Notes: a model not told the origin generated them from the letters alone. Positions 8,290-17,425 are shown, counted from the first letter of the stretch. The stretch is 64,000 nt of DNA from Caldanaerobius polysaccharolyticus DSM 13641 (GCF_000427425.1 NZ_KE386493.1:8711-72710); one strand, 5' to 3'. A program made the numbers and translations.

Positions 8290-9378
8290 CTACACGTTGA
8301 ACCTAAAGACTATTACATCTCCGTCTTTGACTACATAGTCCTTTCCCTCCAGCCGCATTAGCCCTTTTTCCTTAGCGGCTGCCGGAGAGCCTGCTGATAT
8401 GAGGTCTTCATATCCTATGACTTCAGCCCGTATAAACCCTTTTTCAAAATCTGAGTGGATTTTTCCTGCAGCCTCTGGGGCTTTTGTGCCGTTTTTTATA
8501 GTCCACGCGCGAACTTCCTTGGGACCTGCTGTGAAGTAATTAATCAGGCCGAGAATTCTATATCCGATTCTTATCAGCTTGTTTAGACTGGGCTCTGATA
8601 GCCCCAGCTCTTTGAGAAATTCCTGCTTTTCGTCGTCGGAGAGGTCGGCCAACTCAGCTTCGATTTTGGCGCATATAACTATGACCTCTGAGTTTTCACC
8701 TTTGGCGTATTCTCTAAGCCTCCTGACGTACTGATTTTCTTCTAGTAGATCCTCTTCTGATACATTGGCTACGTATATGACGGGTTTGCTGGTCAATAGC
8801 TGCAGTTGCTTGACGAAATCTTTCTCTTCTTCTTTAAAATTCATAGATCTAACGGGCTTTTCTGACTCTAACTGATCTTTTATCCTTTCTATAATTTCTA
8901 CCTCTGCCGCGTATTGCTTGTCACCTGATTTAGACATTTTTTTAGCTTTTTCCAGGCGCCTTTCTATAACCTCTAAATCTGCCAGTATGAGCTCTAGATT
9001 TATCGTCTCTACGTCCCTGATGGGATCTATGCTTCCCTCTACGTGAACCACATCGGGATCTTCAAAGCACCTAACTACGTGGGCGATCGCTTCTACCTCT
9101 CTTATATGGGAAAGGAATTTATTGCCTAGTCCCTCTCCTTTGCTGGCACCTTTGACCAAACCGGCGATGTCTACAAATTCTACGGTAGCCGGAGTGATTT
9201 TAGCAGGATTAACCATTTTTGCCAGCTCATTTAACCGATTATCAGGTACTGCTACCACACCTACATTGGGCTCAATGGTACAAAAAGGATAATTGGCGCA
9301 CTCAGCACCTGCTTTTGTTATGGCGTTAAAAAGCGTGCTTTTTCCAACATTAGGTAATCCTACAATTCCAATCTGCAT
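8290..9378 (-). CDS. ychF: Redox-regulated ATPase/GTPase YchF (OLA1 family)
   Basis: 362 residues, standard for YchF. The P-loop GLPNVGKST is at residues 7-15 and G3 is DIAGLVKGASKGEG. The G4 motif is NVSE rather than NKxD, which is why family members prefer ATP. A coiled coil at about 130-200 is followed by a C-terminal TGS domain (from about 280) ending VFRFNV. It binds ribosomes and modulates translation and stress responses. The start is MQIGIVG at 9378, with GAAAGGAAG upstream on the minus strand; the longer open frame to 9450 runs through the promoter and is not used. It is a single-gene unit, divergent from the YhcN-like gene. Confidence 0.96.
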   Translation of the reverse strand: MQIGIVGLPNVGKSTLFNAITKAGAECANYPFCTIEPNVGVVAVPDNRLNELAKMVNPAKITPATVEFVDIAGLVKGASKGEGLGNKFLSHIREVEAIAHVVRCFEDPDVVHVEGSIDPIRDVETINLELILADLEVIERRLEKAKKMSKSGDKQYAAEVEIIERIKDQLESEKPVRSMNFKEEEKDFVKQLQLLTSKPVIYVANVSEEDLLEENQYVRRLREYAKGENSEVIVICAKIEAELADLSDDEKQEFLKELGLSEPSLNKLIRIGYRILGLINYFTAGPKEVRAWTIKNGTKAPEAAGKIHSDFEKGFIRAEVIGYEDLISAGSPAAAKEKGLMRLEGKDYVVKDGDVIVFRFNV

Positions 9379-9421
9379 GGCTTTCTTCCTTTCAATAGTA
9401 TTTCCATCTCGTGCAAAAATC

Positions 9422-9450
9422 AGTATAGCACTTAGGCGTATAATATTCAA
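9422..9450 (-). promoter_or_regulatory. Sigma-A promoter for ychF
   Basis: On the minus strand TTGAAT (9445-9450) is followed after 17 bases by TATACT (9422-9427). The -10 matches 5 of 6 bases and the -35 4 of 6. Transcription would start about 35 bases before the ychF ATG. Confidence 0.6.
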
Positions 9451-9503
9451 TACCGTATAAATAGAAGTTAATAAGTTAAAATAAACTTGGAGGTGATTGA
9501 TAA

Positions 9504-10046
9504 GTGAAAAAATTGAAAGTTCTCAGTGTCGTTTTAATTATATTGTTCGCGCTTACGGCTGTTTTTACAGGTTGTAAAGCGCCTGCTAGAAAACCCACCA
9601 CACCTACAAAGACTACTAGGGTTGTGCCCAGAACTACTACACCCCGGACTACACCTTCCAGGATGGTGCCCACTCCTACCAGGACGGTACCCACGCCTAC
9701 CAGGACTACCAATTCTCAGACAGCTAGGGCCAACAGGATAGCTGCAGCTGTAGCTAAGCTCCCTGATGTCAACAGGGCCACAGTGGTGATCAGCGGAAAT
9801 ACGGCTTTAGTGGGCATAGACATGAAAGGCAATGTGGAAAAGACAAAAGAGGCCAAAGTAAAGAAAAGCGTGGAAAAAACAGTGAGGTCTACGGATAAAG
9901 CCATAAATAATGTTAGCGTAACGGCAGATCCTGACCTTTATAACAGGATAAATAGCATAGCCGCTGATGTGGCAAGGGGTAAACCTATATCAGGTTTTGC
10001 CAGGGAAATTAGCGAGATATTAAAGCGCATAACTCCTTCTAGATAA
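9504..10046 (+). CDS. YhcN/YlaJ-type sporulation lipoprotein
   Basis: 180 residues. The N-terminus is a lipoprotein signal (MKKLKVLSVVLIILFALT) with AVFTGC as lipobox and Cys24 as the lipidated residue. Residues 27-70 are a Thr/Pro/Arg-rich linker built partly by tandem repeats (PTPTRT). The C-terminal domain from about residue 75 reads RANRIAAAVAKLPDVNRATVV, the signature of the YhcN/YlaJ family found in the spore inner membrane and coat. Role in sporulation or germination is by family. GGAGGTGAT lies before GTG 9504. It stands alone between ychF and the M48 gene; no sigma-A promoter is obvious, in keeping with expression in the forespore (inference). Confidence 0.85.
   Translation: MKKLKVLSVVLIILFALTAVFTGCKAPARKPTTPTKTTRVVPRTTTPRTTPSRMVPTPTRTVPTPTRTTNSQTARANRIAAAVAKLPDVNRATVVISGNTALVGIDMKGNVEKTKEAKVKKSVEKTVRSTDKAINNVSVTADPDLYNRINSIAADVARGKPISGFAREISEILKRITPSR
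9666..9706 (+). repeat. 21-bp tandem repeat in the lipoprotein linker
   Basis: The segments 9666-9685 and 9687-9706 are near-identical copies with a 21-base period, each coding for VPTPTRT. This is the kind of repeat that lets the linker length vary between strains. Confidence 0.75.
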
Positions 10047-10051
10047 TAATC

Positions 10052-10083
10052 AAAAATCCTATCACTTCTGTGATAGGATTTTT
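10052..10083. terminator. Bidirectional terminator between the lipoprotein and M48 genes
   Basis: AAAAATCCTATCAC (10052-10065) pairs exactly with GTGATAGGATTTTT (10070-10083) around a TTCT loop. The A-run on one side and T-run on the other make it work in both directions. It overlaps the last codons of the minus-strand protease gene. Confidence 0.9.
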
Positions 10084-11303
10084 GCAGCTTGAATTGTTTG
10101 AATTCGATGAAGCGTGGAAGGATGGGTATATGAGAACCATTCGATAAAAGACGGGGGGTCTACATCCAGCAGGTCTTTTTTAGATAGATCTACTTGTAGT
10201 TTGATCGCGGAATTTTTGTCGTGTAAGTAACTTACAGATAGTATATCGGCTTGTCGTTCCATCTGCCTGGATATGTAGTTTTGCAGTGGGCTTGCATCAA
10301 AGCTTATTAAAAACGCAAATAAATACACCACTGCCAGTGCGGCTATAGGTAAATTTTTTCCATAAGGCCATGTAATTGTGGTTTTTAAAAGCTGATGAAG
10401 TAAAAATAAAGCGATAAAAATACTCACCGATCCTAATAACAAGCTTTTTAGAACGTGATTTTCTTTCCAGTGAGCGGCTTCGTGGGCGATTACGGCTTTT
10501 ATTTCGTCTTGTGGGTATTTTTTAAGCAATGTGTCGTACAGTACTATTTTATTGTTTTTGCCTATTCCATAAAAATATGCATTAGCTTGTGTTGTTCGCC
10601 TGCTGGCGTCCATTACCTGTACGTTGTCTATATGTATACCTGCGTTTTTCGAAATATCCTCTACCATTTGCAATATTGAAGGGTCTTCTACAGGAGTGAA
10701 TTTATTGAATAAAGGCGCTATAAGGTAAGGCCAGATTAAATTTTGAACAAATAGCATAATAGATAAGAATATCCAGGCAGCCACCCACCACCAGTTTCGC
10801 CACCGATTTATCGCGTAAAAAAACAGTAGGGTACTTGCTCCTGATATTGCTATCTCTAACAGAGAGCTTTTTAAATAATCCTGCCACCACGATGTCATGT
10901 TCTGGATGGAGAAACCCCATTTTACATCGATAATATGGCTGTAAAGGGCAAAAGGCAGCGATAAGGCATTTAGCATAAGCCAGAAAAATATAAAAAACAA
11001 TACGGCGCTTATGTAATACCGCCCTGATGAAATCTTTTCGGTAAAGCGGGACAGCTTGATGGCACCGCTGCCTAATGTAAACCATAAGAGAAAAAGACTG
11101 GTGGATAAAAACGAGGATATGTATATCAGTCTGCTAGTTCTATGGTATTCCCTTGATTTGTCGATTTCTGCAGGTGTAAAATATTTAAAAGCCTCAGGGG
11201 AAACTTTACCAGGGTATAGCGTGTAGTAAAGGTACAGAGCCGAAAACGCAAGAGCAATTCCCACAAGCAACAACCATATTTTGGAGAGTTTTATAAGGTT
11301 CAT
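10062..11303 (-). CDS. M48 family membrane zinc metalloprotease (Ste24-like)
   Basis: 413 residues. The zinc-binding helix HEAAHW is at 274-278, and the third ligand is E349 in RQMERQAD, typical of CAAX-protease/Ste24 peptidases. Hydrophobic segments at about 8-28, 60-80, 98-120, 150-166, 172-198, 285-305 and 318-336 make it an integral membrane protein. Family members cleave prenylated or misfolded membrane proteins; in bacteria the substrate is usually unknown. The start MNLIKLSK has GAGGTGAT on the minus strand. The last codons lie in the bidirectional terminator. Confidence 0.92.
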   Translation of the reverse strand: MNLIKLSKIWLLLVGIALAFSALYLYYTLYPGKVSPEAFKYFTPAEIDKSREYHRTSRLIYISSFLSTSLFLLWFTLGSGAIKLSRFTEKISSGRYYISAVLFFIFFWLMLNALSLPFALYSHIIDVKWGFSIQNMTSWWQDYLKSSLLEIAISGASTLLFFYAINRWRNWWWVAAWIFLSIMLFVQNLIWPYLIAPLFNKFTPVEDPSILQMVEDISKNAGIHIDNVQVMDASRRTTQANAYFYGIGKNNKIVLYDTLLKKYPQDEIKAVIAHEAAHWKENHVLKSLLLGSVSIFIALFLLHQLLKTTITWPYGKNLPIAALAVVYLFAFLISFDASPLQNYISRQMERQADILSVSYLHDKNSAIKLQVDLSKKDLLDVDPPSFIEWFSYTHPSTLHRIQTIQAAKILSQK

Positions 11304-11347
11304 ATATTATCACCTCTGTTTAAGCGTTGCAATGTAATATTATAGAT

Positions 11348-11376
11348 ATTATATCAAAATATGTAATGGGAATCAA
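11348..11376 (-). promoter_or_regulatory. Sigma-A promoter for the M48 protease gene
   Basis: On the minus strand TTGATT (11371-11376), a 17-base spacer and TATAAT (11348-11353); TGA just before the hexamer also gives an extended -10. It lies in the divergent region shared with the PAP2 gene. Confidence 0.6.
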
Positions 11377-11403
11377 TTGTTTACTACTGGGAGGAGGATG
11401 GGT

Positions 11404-12246
11404 ATGCAGGTAGAGATATTAAAAGCTATACAATCCATACATAATCCTTTTTTTGATATGCTGTTTATTTCAATTACCTATCTTGGAAGTGAATTTTTTT
11501 ATTTTGTCTTTATTCCATATTTTTACTGGAATGTCGATAAAAGATTTGGCTTAAAGCTAAGTATTATGTTTCTTATCTCCGTATACTTAAACACCGCAAT
11601 AAAGGAGCTTACGTCGATAAATAGGCCGATAGGATATCCGGGTATTCGCTCTCTGGCTTTGTCAACTGCAGGTGGGTATTCTTTTCCCAGCGGACACGCT
11701 CAGCATTCTACGGTTGTCTGGGGTATAGTTGCAAGCCGTTTTAGATCTGTGAAATGGTATGTAATAGCGGGAATTTTTATCGTATCGGTTTCTTTTTCAC
11801 GATTATACCTGGGAGTTCATTGGCCGCTGGATGTTATAGGAGGTATTGTAGTGGGCTTTGCTCTGGTGTACCTTTCATCCAAGACAAAATGGCTATCTGC
11901 GTTGCGTCTTTCTCATGAGTGGTTGTTATGGCTGGGTTCTGTAGCTGTTTCGCTCTTGTTGCTCTTGATATTCCCCCAACACGACATATGGCGCGTCTCG
12001 GGCATGATGTCGGGTTTGCTTTTAGGGTATTTTATAGAAAGCAAACACGTAAAGTATGAGGTCGGTGTGAGCAAAGGGCATAAAAAAATCGCCCTGCACT
12101 TGATAGGAATTTCGGGCCTTTTGATTATATACATTGGGTTAGGCTACGTCTTGCCTGCGGAGTTGGCTTTTACATGGATAAAACACTTTGCGATGGGCGT
12201 GTATATAACCCTGATCGTGCCTTATTTCTATAAAGTTGTAGTATAA
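11404..12246 (+). CDS. PAP2-family membrane phosphatase
   Basis: 280 residues from ATG 11404. The three phosphatase motifs are present: KELTSINRP (K68 to P75), PSGH (95-98) and SRLYLGVHWPLD (S132, R133, H139, D143). At least six hydrophobic segments are seen. Members dephosphorylate undecaprenyl pyrophosphate or phosphatidic acid and related lipids; which one cannot be told here. GGGAGGAGG sits directly before the ATG at 11398, so the ATG at 11404, 6 bases further on, is the better start. The gene is divergent from the M48 gene and convergent with icd. Confidence 0.9.
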   Translation: MQVEILKAIQSIHNPFFDMLFISITYLGSEFFYFVFIPYFYWNVDKRFGLKLSIMFLISVYLNTAIKELTSINRPIGYPGIRSLALSTAGGYSFPSGHAQHSTVVWGIVASRFRSVKWYVIAGIFIVSVSFSRLYLGVHWPLDVIGGIVVGFALVYLSSKTKWLSALRLSHEWLLWLGSVAVSLLLLLIFPQHDIWRVSGMMSGLLLGYFIESKHVKYEVGVSKGHKKIALHLIGISGLLIIYIGLGYVLPAELAFTWIKHFAMGVYITLIVPYFYKVVV

Positions 12247-12289
12247 GTCTTAAGCAAAAGGTTAAATCCTCTTTGCTCAGACTTATACT
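12240..12289. terminator. Bidirectional terminator between PAP2 and icd
   Basis: AGTATAAGTCT (12240-12250) pairs with AGACTTATACT (12279-12289), extended inward by AGCAAA/CTTTGCT with a small bulge. It spans the end of the PAP2 gene and lies just after icd on the other strand. Confidence 0.7.
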
Positions 12290-12303
12290 ATAGTGCAATG
12301 GCT

Positions 12304-13512
12304 TTATTGGTCCTCAAATCGCTTTTTGATTTCCATGAGGAATTGTTCTGTATTTACTACTTTTTTATCCGGCAGATCGCAGAGCAAGGCCAGGTCTTTG
12401 GTCATTGTGCCTTCTTCTATCGTCTGAATCGCTGCTTTCTCCATTTTATCGGCGAATTCCGTCAGGCCTTTAATGCCGTCCAGCTCTCCACGCTTTCTCA
12501 GCGCACCTGTCCAGGCGAACAATGTGGCCATGGAGTTGGTGGACGTCTCTTCGCCTTTTATGTACCTATAATAATGCCTTGTAACTGTTCCATGGGCAGC
12601 TTCGTACTCATAACAGCCGTCTGGCGATACCAGCACAGATGTCATCATGGCGAGGCTGCCGAAAGCTGTTGCTACCATGTCAGACATCACATCGCCGTCG
12701 TAGTTTTTGCACGCCCAGATCATGCCGCCTTCGGATCTTACCACGCGGGCTACAGCGTCGTCGATCAGCGTGTAAAAGTATTCAATCCCTGCATCTTGGA
12801 ATTTTTCCCTGTATTCGCTATCGTATATCTCCTGAAATATGTCTTTAAACCTGTGGTCATAGGTTTTAGATATGGTGTCTTTTGTGGCAAACCAGAGGTC
12901 CTGTTTTAGATCCAGTGCGTAATTAAAGCAGGCCCTGGCAAAGCTTTTTATCGAGTCGTCCAGATTGTGCATAGCGGCTACCACACCTGGGGTTTCAAAT
13001 TCGTGTATGGTTTGTCGCGCTTCGCTGCCGTCTTCAAAGGTAAATACCAGCTCAGCTTTTGCCGGTTTTTGAATGCGATACTCCACGTCTTTGTACACGT
13101 CGCCGTATGCATGCCTGGCCACGGTTATTGGCTTTTTCCACGTCTTCACAAGGGGCTTTATGCAATTTACGATAATAGGGGTGCGAAAAACCGTTCCGTC
13201 CAATATGGCTCTTATAGTACCATTAGGACTTTTCCACATGGATTTAAGGTTGTACTCCTCTACCCTCTGAGCGTTTGGAGTAATTGTGGCGCATTTAACC
13301 CCCACTTTGTACTTTTTAATGGCATTGGCGGCATCCACGGTTACACGGTCCTCTGTCTCATCTCTGTTTTTAAGCCCAAGGTCGTAGTACTCTGTTTTTA
13401 AATCTATGTACGGTTGCAGTAAAATCTCCTTTATGAGCTTCCAGAGTATTCTGGTCATTTCGTCTCCATCCATTTCCACTAAAGGGATGTTCATTTTTAT
13501 TTTTTCTGCCAT
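12304..13512 (-). CDS. icd: NADP-dependent isocitrate dehydrogenase (eukaryote-like subfamily)
   Basis: 402 residues. It converts isocitrate to 2-oxoglutarate, giving NADPH and the carbon skeleton for glutamate. The sequence matches the eukaryotic/subfamily II type (start [17 protein letters not shown]), not the E. coli type. The substrate-binding region [25 protein letters not shown] and the metal-binding [13 protein letters not shown] (two Asp) are intact. GGAGAGG precedes ATG 13512 on the minus strand. It has its own strong promoter with an overlapping palindrome and stands alone. In an anaerobe it probably serves an incomplete TCA branch. Confidence 0.96.
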   Translation of the reverse strand: MAEKIKMNIPLVEMDGDEMTRILWKLIKEILLQPYIDLKTEYYDLGLKNRDETEDRVTVDAANAIKKYKVGVKCATITPNAQRVEEYNLKSMWKSPNGTIRAILDGTVFRTPIIVNCIKPLVKTWKKPITVARHAYGDVYKDVEYRIQKPAKAELVFTFEDGSEARQTIHEFETPGVVAAMHNLDDSIKSFARACFNYALDLKQDLWFATKDTISKTYDHRFKDIFQEIYDSEYREKFQDAGIEYFYTLIDDAVARVVRSEGGMIWACKNYDGDVMSDMVATAFGSLAMMTSVLVSPDGCYEYEAAHGTVTRHYYRYIKGEETSTNSMATLFAWTGALRKRGELDGIKGLTEFADKMEKAAIQTIEEGTMTKDLALLCDLPDKKVVNTEQFLMEIKKRFEDQ

Positions 13513-13553
13513 GGTTTTTCCTCTCCTTTTTTCAATTTGAGGTGTGATGCAAA

Positions 13554-13581
13554 AATATACATTGTTATTATAATGTATATT
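13554..13581. promoter_or_regulatory. Palindrome over the icd -10 box, operator candidate
   Basis: AATATACATT (13554-13563) and AATGTATATT (13572-13581) are perfect inverted repeats with an 8-base spacer. The -10 hexamer of the icd promoter lies in the centre. A dimeric repressor bound here would block transcription. The regulator is unknown. Confidence 0.5.
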
Positions 13582-13595
13582 TATTGTATAGACAA
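13567..13595 (-). promoter_or_regulatory. Sigma-A promoter for icd
   Basis: On the minus strand TTGTCT (13590-13595), a 17-base spacer, then a perfect TATAAT (13567-13572). The start of transcription would be about 45-50 bases before the icd ATG. Confidence 0.65.
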
Positions 13596-13661
13596 GTGAA
13601 AAGATTGAGTCTGTTCTTACAAAGCCTTTAGCTTTATAAATATATTATAGGTGAAAAGACT

Positions 13662-14810
13662 ATGGAGAGGTCTAAGTTAAAACTGGCAATAGGCAATCTG
13701 GGAGTTTCAATGGGAACCAATGCACTGGCTACTTATATGACCCCTTTTTTGCACTACAAGACTGGTAGCGCCGCACTGGGCGGTTTTATGTTGAGCCTTG
13801 GCATGCTGTCAGGGGTCATAATACAGCCTTTGATGGGAATGATCAGCGATGCCACGTCTACCCCCTGCGGAAGGCGAAAACCCTATGTGCTCCTTTTTGG
13901 AATGATGTGCTTTGCCTTCGCGTTGCTTTTAAGTGCCGCTAAAGGGATTAGAGACGTTCTTTTATGGTTTTTCTTATTTTTTATGTCGTTTCATGCGTAC
14001 CAGATACCCCTTAATTCCATGATACCTGATAATGCCTGTAAAGGAGAAAGGGGGATTATCTCTGGTTACTGGAATTTACTAGGTGGTATTGGAGCCTTTT
14101 CGGTGCCCATGCTTGGAGGGATTTTATGGGATTCTAATAACTCCTTATTTTTTCAAATCGTGGGGTTAACCATAGCGTTAACATCGATTATCCCAGTGGT
14201 ATCTGTGAAGGAGAAAAAGCAGATTAGGAGCAAGGTATCTGTGGAGTTAATCAAAAGGTACTTTAAAAGCGACGAGACTTTAAGGTTTTATGGAGCGAAA
14301 ACCCTATGGTGGATGGCTGTGGCCTCTGAAATGCCTTATCTCGTCATGTACTTTAACCAGCACATGGCCATGGGCATGGACGTATCCAGCTTGATGGTCA
14401 GTGTACTCATGTTTTTTAACATCATATCATCGCCATTTCTGGGTAGGTTGGCTGACAGATATGATCGTAAGTACCTTTTAATTGCCTCTTTGGCGTGTTT
14501 TGTGTTGCTAAATGCCTTTTTGCAAAGGATTACGTATTTGCCTTTGCTGGTTTTGACGATGGCATTTATAGGAATTTGTTATGCGTCTTTGTCCGTTTTT
14601 CCTTTTGCCATACTTATAGATATCATGCAAAAGGGCCATGAAGGGTTTTACCTGGGCATGGATAATGTATTTTTGTATTTGCCTAGTGGAATTTCCACAG
14701 CAATAAGCGGATACATGATCGCAATGTACGGTTACAGCATAATATTTATAATCGCTGCTGCATTGGCTTTATGTGCTGCTGCGTTTATCATTTTGTTCTG
14801 GAGAGATTAA
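13662..14810 (+). CDS. MFS transporter, sugar/cation-symporter-like
   Basis: 382 residues with about 12 hydrophobic segments. The loop between segments 2 and 3 reads DATSTPCGRRKPY, a form of the D-x5-GRRRP motif seen in GPH and sucrose-type carriers, and a second copy is at ADRYDRKY. This makes a sugar or glycoside symporter plausible, but the substrate is not readable. AGGTGAAAAGACT precedes ATG 13662, a modest ribosome binding site. It is divergent from icd. The next promoter starts 11 bases after its stop, so it seems to be a single-gene unit. Confidence 0.85.
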   Translation: MERSKLKLAIGNLGVSMGTNALATYMTPFLHYKTGSAALGGFMLSLGMLSGVIIQPLMGMISDATSTPCGRRKPYVLLFGMMCFAFALLLSAAKGIRDVLLWFFLFFMSFHAYQIPLNSMIPDNACKGERGIISGYWNLLGGIGAFSVPMLGGILWDSNNSLFFQIVGLTIALTSIIPVVSVKEKKQIRSKVSVELIKRYFKSDETLRFYGAKTLWWMAVASEMPYLVMYFNQHMAMGMDVSSLMVSVLMFFNIISSPFLGRLADRYDRKYLLIASLACFVLLNAFLQRITYLPLLVLTMAFIGICYASLSVFPFAILIDIMQKGHEGFYLGMDNVFLYLPSGISTAISGYMIAMYGYSIIFIIAAALALCAAAFIILFWRD

Positions 14811-14820
14811 TGTGGATTTG

Positions 14821-14849
14821 TTGAATGAAAATCCTGTTTGATGTAGAAT
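14821..14849 (+). promoter_or_regulatory. Sigma-A promoter for the ymfF-ymfH pair
   Basis: TTGAAT (14821-14826), 17 bases, TAGAAT (14844-14849; 5 of 6). The start of transcription is expected about 30 bases before the gene. Confidence 0.6.
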
Positions 14850-14886
14850 ATAGTACTACAGTTGATGTAAAAAAGGAGGGTTTTTG

Positions 14887-16140
14887 TTGAAAATAGCAGA
14901 AGGTGTTAACCTGTACGTAGATAGGATAAACAAGTTTAAGACCACGTCTATAAACGTGTACGTTCACGAAGAGCTAGGGGATAATGCTTCTAAATTTGCC
15001 CTTATTCCATCAGTGCTAAAAAGGGGTTGTAACGGATACCCTACGTATAGAGATATAACCAGATATCTGGAAGGGCTTTACGGTGCCAGCTTGAGGGTTG
15101 GCGTGGGCAAAAAAGGTGAGAGGCAATTTATACAGTTTAATATGGAAGTGGTAGACGGCCGATACGCAGGGGAAGACACGTTTACAAAAGCAGTGGATTT
15201 CATCTGCAGGATTTTGACGCAGCCTGTGCTGGAAAACGGACATTTTAAAAAGAGCTATGTGGATATAGAAAAGCAGAATCAAGTAAACCAGATAAAATCC
15301 AGGATAAATGATAAAACCGCTTACGCCGTAGAGAGATGCTTTGAGGAGATGTGTAAAGGTGAAAAATTTGCTATTGACCGCCTGGGTACCCAGGAAATGA
15401 CACAAGCTATTGATGAAAAAAATCTATACGATTACTACAGAGATGTGCTGGCGTCAAACCCTATTGATATTATCGTAACAGGGGATGTGGGCGAAGACGA
15501 GGTGGAAGCTATCGTAAGGAACGCATTTAATTTTGCCAGGGAGGGCGTTAAACCTATTGCTCCAACCGCTGTGGTCCATTATGTAGATCGCGTAAAGGAA
15601 GTCGTAGACAGGTTAGATGTAACCCAGGGAAAACTTTCTTTAGGTTTTAGGACCAACGTGTTGCCGGACAGCCCTGATTATTTTAAGCTTGTCGTCTATA
15701 CCGGCATATTAGGTGGTGGCCCTCATTCTAAATTGTTTGCCAATGTGAGGGAGAAGGCAAGCCTTGCGTATTATGCCTTTGCCAGGCTGGAACGGTACAA
15801 AGGGCTTATGGTCATTTCGTCAGGTATTGATGTGGATAATTACCACAAAGCCTTGGACATCATAAATCAGCAACTTGAGGACATAAAAGCTGGCAGGATA
15901 TCAAATTACGAATACGAAAGCACTATAAAGGCCATAGAAAACAGTGTAAAATCTATGACAGATAGCGCTTTTCAGAGAGCCGATTTTGTATTAAGCGAAT
16001 CCATTGTAGGTACTAATTATAGCTTTGACGAATACCTGCAAAGAGTGAGAAGCGTAACCATAAGCGATGTGGTTGATGTGGCTAGGAGAATTCAATTGGA
16101 TACCATTTATTTCATGAGAAATAAGGAAGGGGCAAAGTGA
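14887..16140 (+). CDS. ymfF: M16-family peptidase-like protein YmfF (likely inactive partner)
   Basis: About 417 residues of the pitrilysin/M16 fold in two halves. The zinc motif HXXEH is not present: the matching helix reads ITRYLEGLYGASL. It therefore resembles B. subtilis YmfF, the non-catalytic half of a two-protein M16 peptidase, with YmfH carrying the active site. The C-terminal domain has the conserved R/Y region (LGGGPHSKLFANVREKASLAYY) that shapes the substrate pocket. AAGGAGGG lies before two TTG codons (14884, 14887); the second has the better spacing. The stop is 1 base before the ATG of ymfH, so translation is coupled. Confidence 0.88.
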   Translation: MKIAEGVNLYVDRINKFKTTSINVYVHEELGDNASKFALIPSVLKRGCNGYPTYRDITRYLEGLYGASLRVGVGKKGERQFIQFNMEVVDGRYAGEDTFTKAVDFICRILTQPVLENGHFKKSYVDIEKQNQVNQIKSRINDKTAYAVERCFEEMCKGEKFAIDRLGTQEMTQAIDEKNLYDYYRDVLASNPIDIIVTGDVGEDEVEAIVRNAFNFAREGVKPIAPTAVVHYVDRVKEVVDRLDVTQGKLSLGFRTNVLPDSPDYFKLVVYTGILGGGPHSKLFANVREKASLAYYAFARLERYKGLMVISSGIDVDNYHKALDIINQQLEDIKAGRISNYEYESTIKAIENSVKSMTDSAFQRADFVLSESIVGTNYSFDEYLQRVRSVTISDVVDVARRIQLDTIYFMRNKEGAK

Positions 16141-16141
16141 T

Positions 16142-17425
16142 ATGCATGATATTATAAAGGATGCTGTTATAAAAGAAGAACTGGTGCACCATGTGACTCC
16201 CAGTGGTTTGAACGTGTTTGTAATGCCCAAAAAAGGCTACACAAAGCAGTACGCCATATACGCTACCCATTATGGATCTAATGACAGCGAGTTCGTCGTT
16301 CCAGGAGAAAGTCAGCCTACTAAGGTACCTGAAGGTATAGCCCATTTTCTAGAGCACAAGATGTTTGAAGAAGAGCATGGAAGCATATTTGACGAGTATA
16401 GCAAATTAGGGGCATCTGCTAATGCCTTTACCGAATTTAACATGACGGCCTATTTGTTTAGCAGTACTGATAAATTTTACGATTGCTTGAAAATCCTGCT
16501 GGGCTTTGTGCAGAGGCCGTATTTCACCGATGAAAATGTAGAAAAAGAAAAGGGCATAATAGCTCAGGAAATCAGGATGTACCAGGATGATCCCAATTGG
16601 AGAGTTTACTTTAACGCTCTGAATGGCCTCTACAGCGTGCACCCGGTTAGGTTGGATATAGCGGGGACTGTTGAAAGCATAACTAAAATAGATAAAGATT
16701 TGCTCTACAAATGTTATTATGCATTTTACACGCCTCAAAATATGGTGCTTTTTGTAGCAGGGGACGTGGACTGTAAGCAGGTGTTTAGCATAGCGGATGA
16801 AATGGTAAAACCGGGTAAGGTAAGCGGCAACGTGACTAGGATTTATCCCGTTGAGCCTAAAGGGATAAATAAGGCTCAGGTAGTACAGGAAATGATGGTC
16901 TCCATGCCCATGTTTGACATCGGCTATAAAGATGTGGATACAGGTTATGACGGTTACAGGCTGTTGAAAAAAGGAGTAGAGATGGAAATCGCATTAAGTG
17001 TGCTCGCCGGTAAGAGTTCAAGGCTTTACAACGACTTATATGATAGGGGTCTGATAGACAATGACTTTGGATTTGATTTTGAAGGTCAGAAGGACTACGG
17101 GCACTCTATTATAGGGGGCGAGTCAAAAGACCCCATGGCGGTTATGGAAGCTGTCACTAAAGAGGTGGAAAGAATAAAGAAGGAAGGGGTTGGCCAGGAA
17201 GACTTTGAAAGAATAAAAAGGTATATCAAGGGAAGGTACATAAGAATGTTCAATTCTGTAGAGAGTATTGCTCACGCCTTTATCTCATATTATATGAAGG
17301 GAATAAACATACTAGATGTCCACAAGGCCATAGATGAGGTAAAGGCAGAGGATGTCAACAGGAGGTTTGAAGAGCAATTCAATAACCCTGTCATTTCTAT
17401 TGTAAAACCTATAAGTGCCAGATAA
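16142..17425 (+). CDS. ymfH: M16-family zinc peptidase YmfH
   Basis: 427 residues. The inverted zinc motif HFLEH is in EGIAHFLEHKMFEEEHGS (about 59-76), followed by the distal glutamate region ending EIRMYQDDP near residue 140. It pairs with YmfF to make a closed peptidase chamber; in Bacillus the natural substrate is unclear, and related pairs process peptides. No signal peptide. The ATG is 2 bases after the ymfF stop. The stop codon lies in the loop of the terminator hairpin at 17413-17440. Confidence 0.93.
   Translation: MHDIIKDAVIKEELVHHVTPSGLNVFVMPKKGYTKQYAIYATHYGSNDSEFVVPGESQPTKVPEGIAHFLEHKMFEEEHGSIFDEYSKLGASANAFTEFNMTAYLFSSTDKFYDCLKILLGFVQRPYFTDENVEKEKGIIAQEIRMYQDDPNWRVYFNALNGLYSVHPVRLDIAGTVESITKIDKDLLYKCYYAFYTPQNMVLFVAGDVDCKQVFSIADEMVKPGKVSGNVTRIYPVEPKGINKAQVVQEMMVSMPMFDIGYKDVDTGYDGYRLLKKGVEMEIALSVLAGKSSRLYNDLYDRGLIDNDFGFDFEGQKDYGHSIIGGESKDPMAVMEAVTKEVERIKKEGVGQEDFERIKRYIKGRYIRMFNSVESIAHAFISYYMKGINILDVHKAIDEVKAEDVNRRFEEQFNNPVISIVKPISAR

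Noticed and set aside
9379-9450. N-terminal extension of ychF (MNIIRLSAIL...)
   Set aside because: It would be translated from the promoter region, and family proteins start at MQIGIVG with a good ribosome site.
12298-12909. 203-residue plus-strand open frame over icd
   Set aside because: It is the antisense shadow of the icd coding strand; the icd protein is certain and this frame has no recognisable motif.
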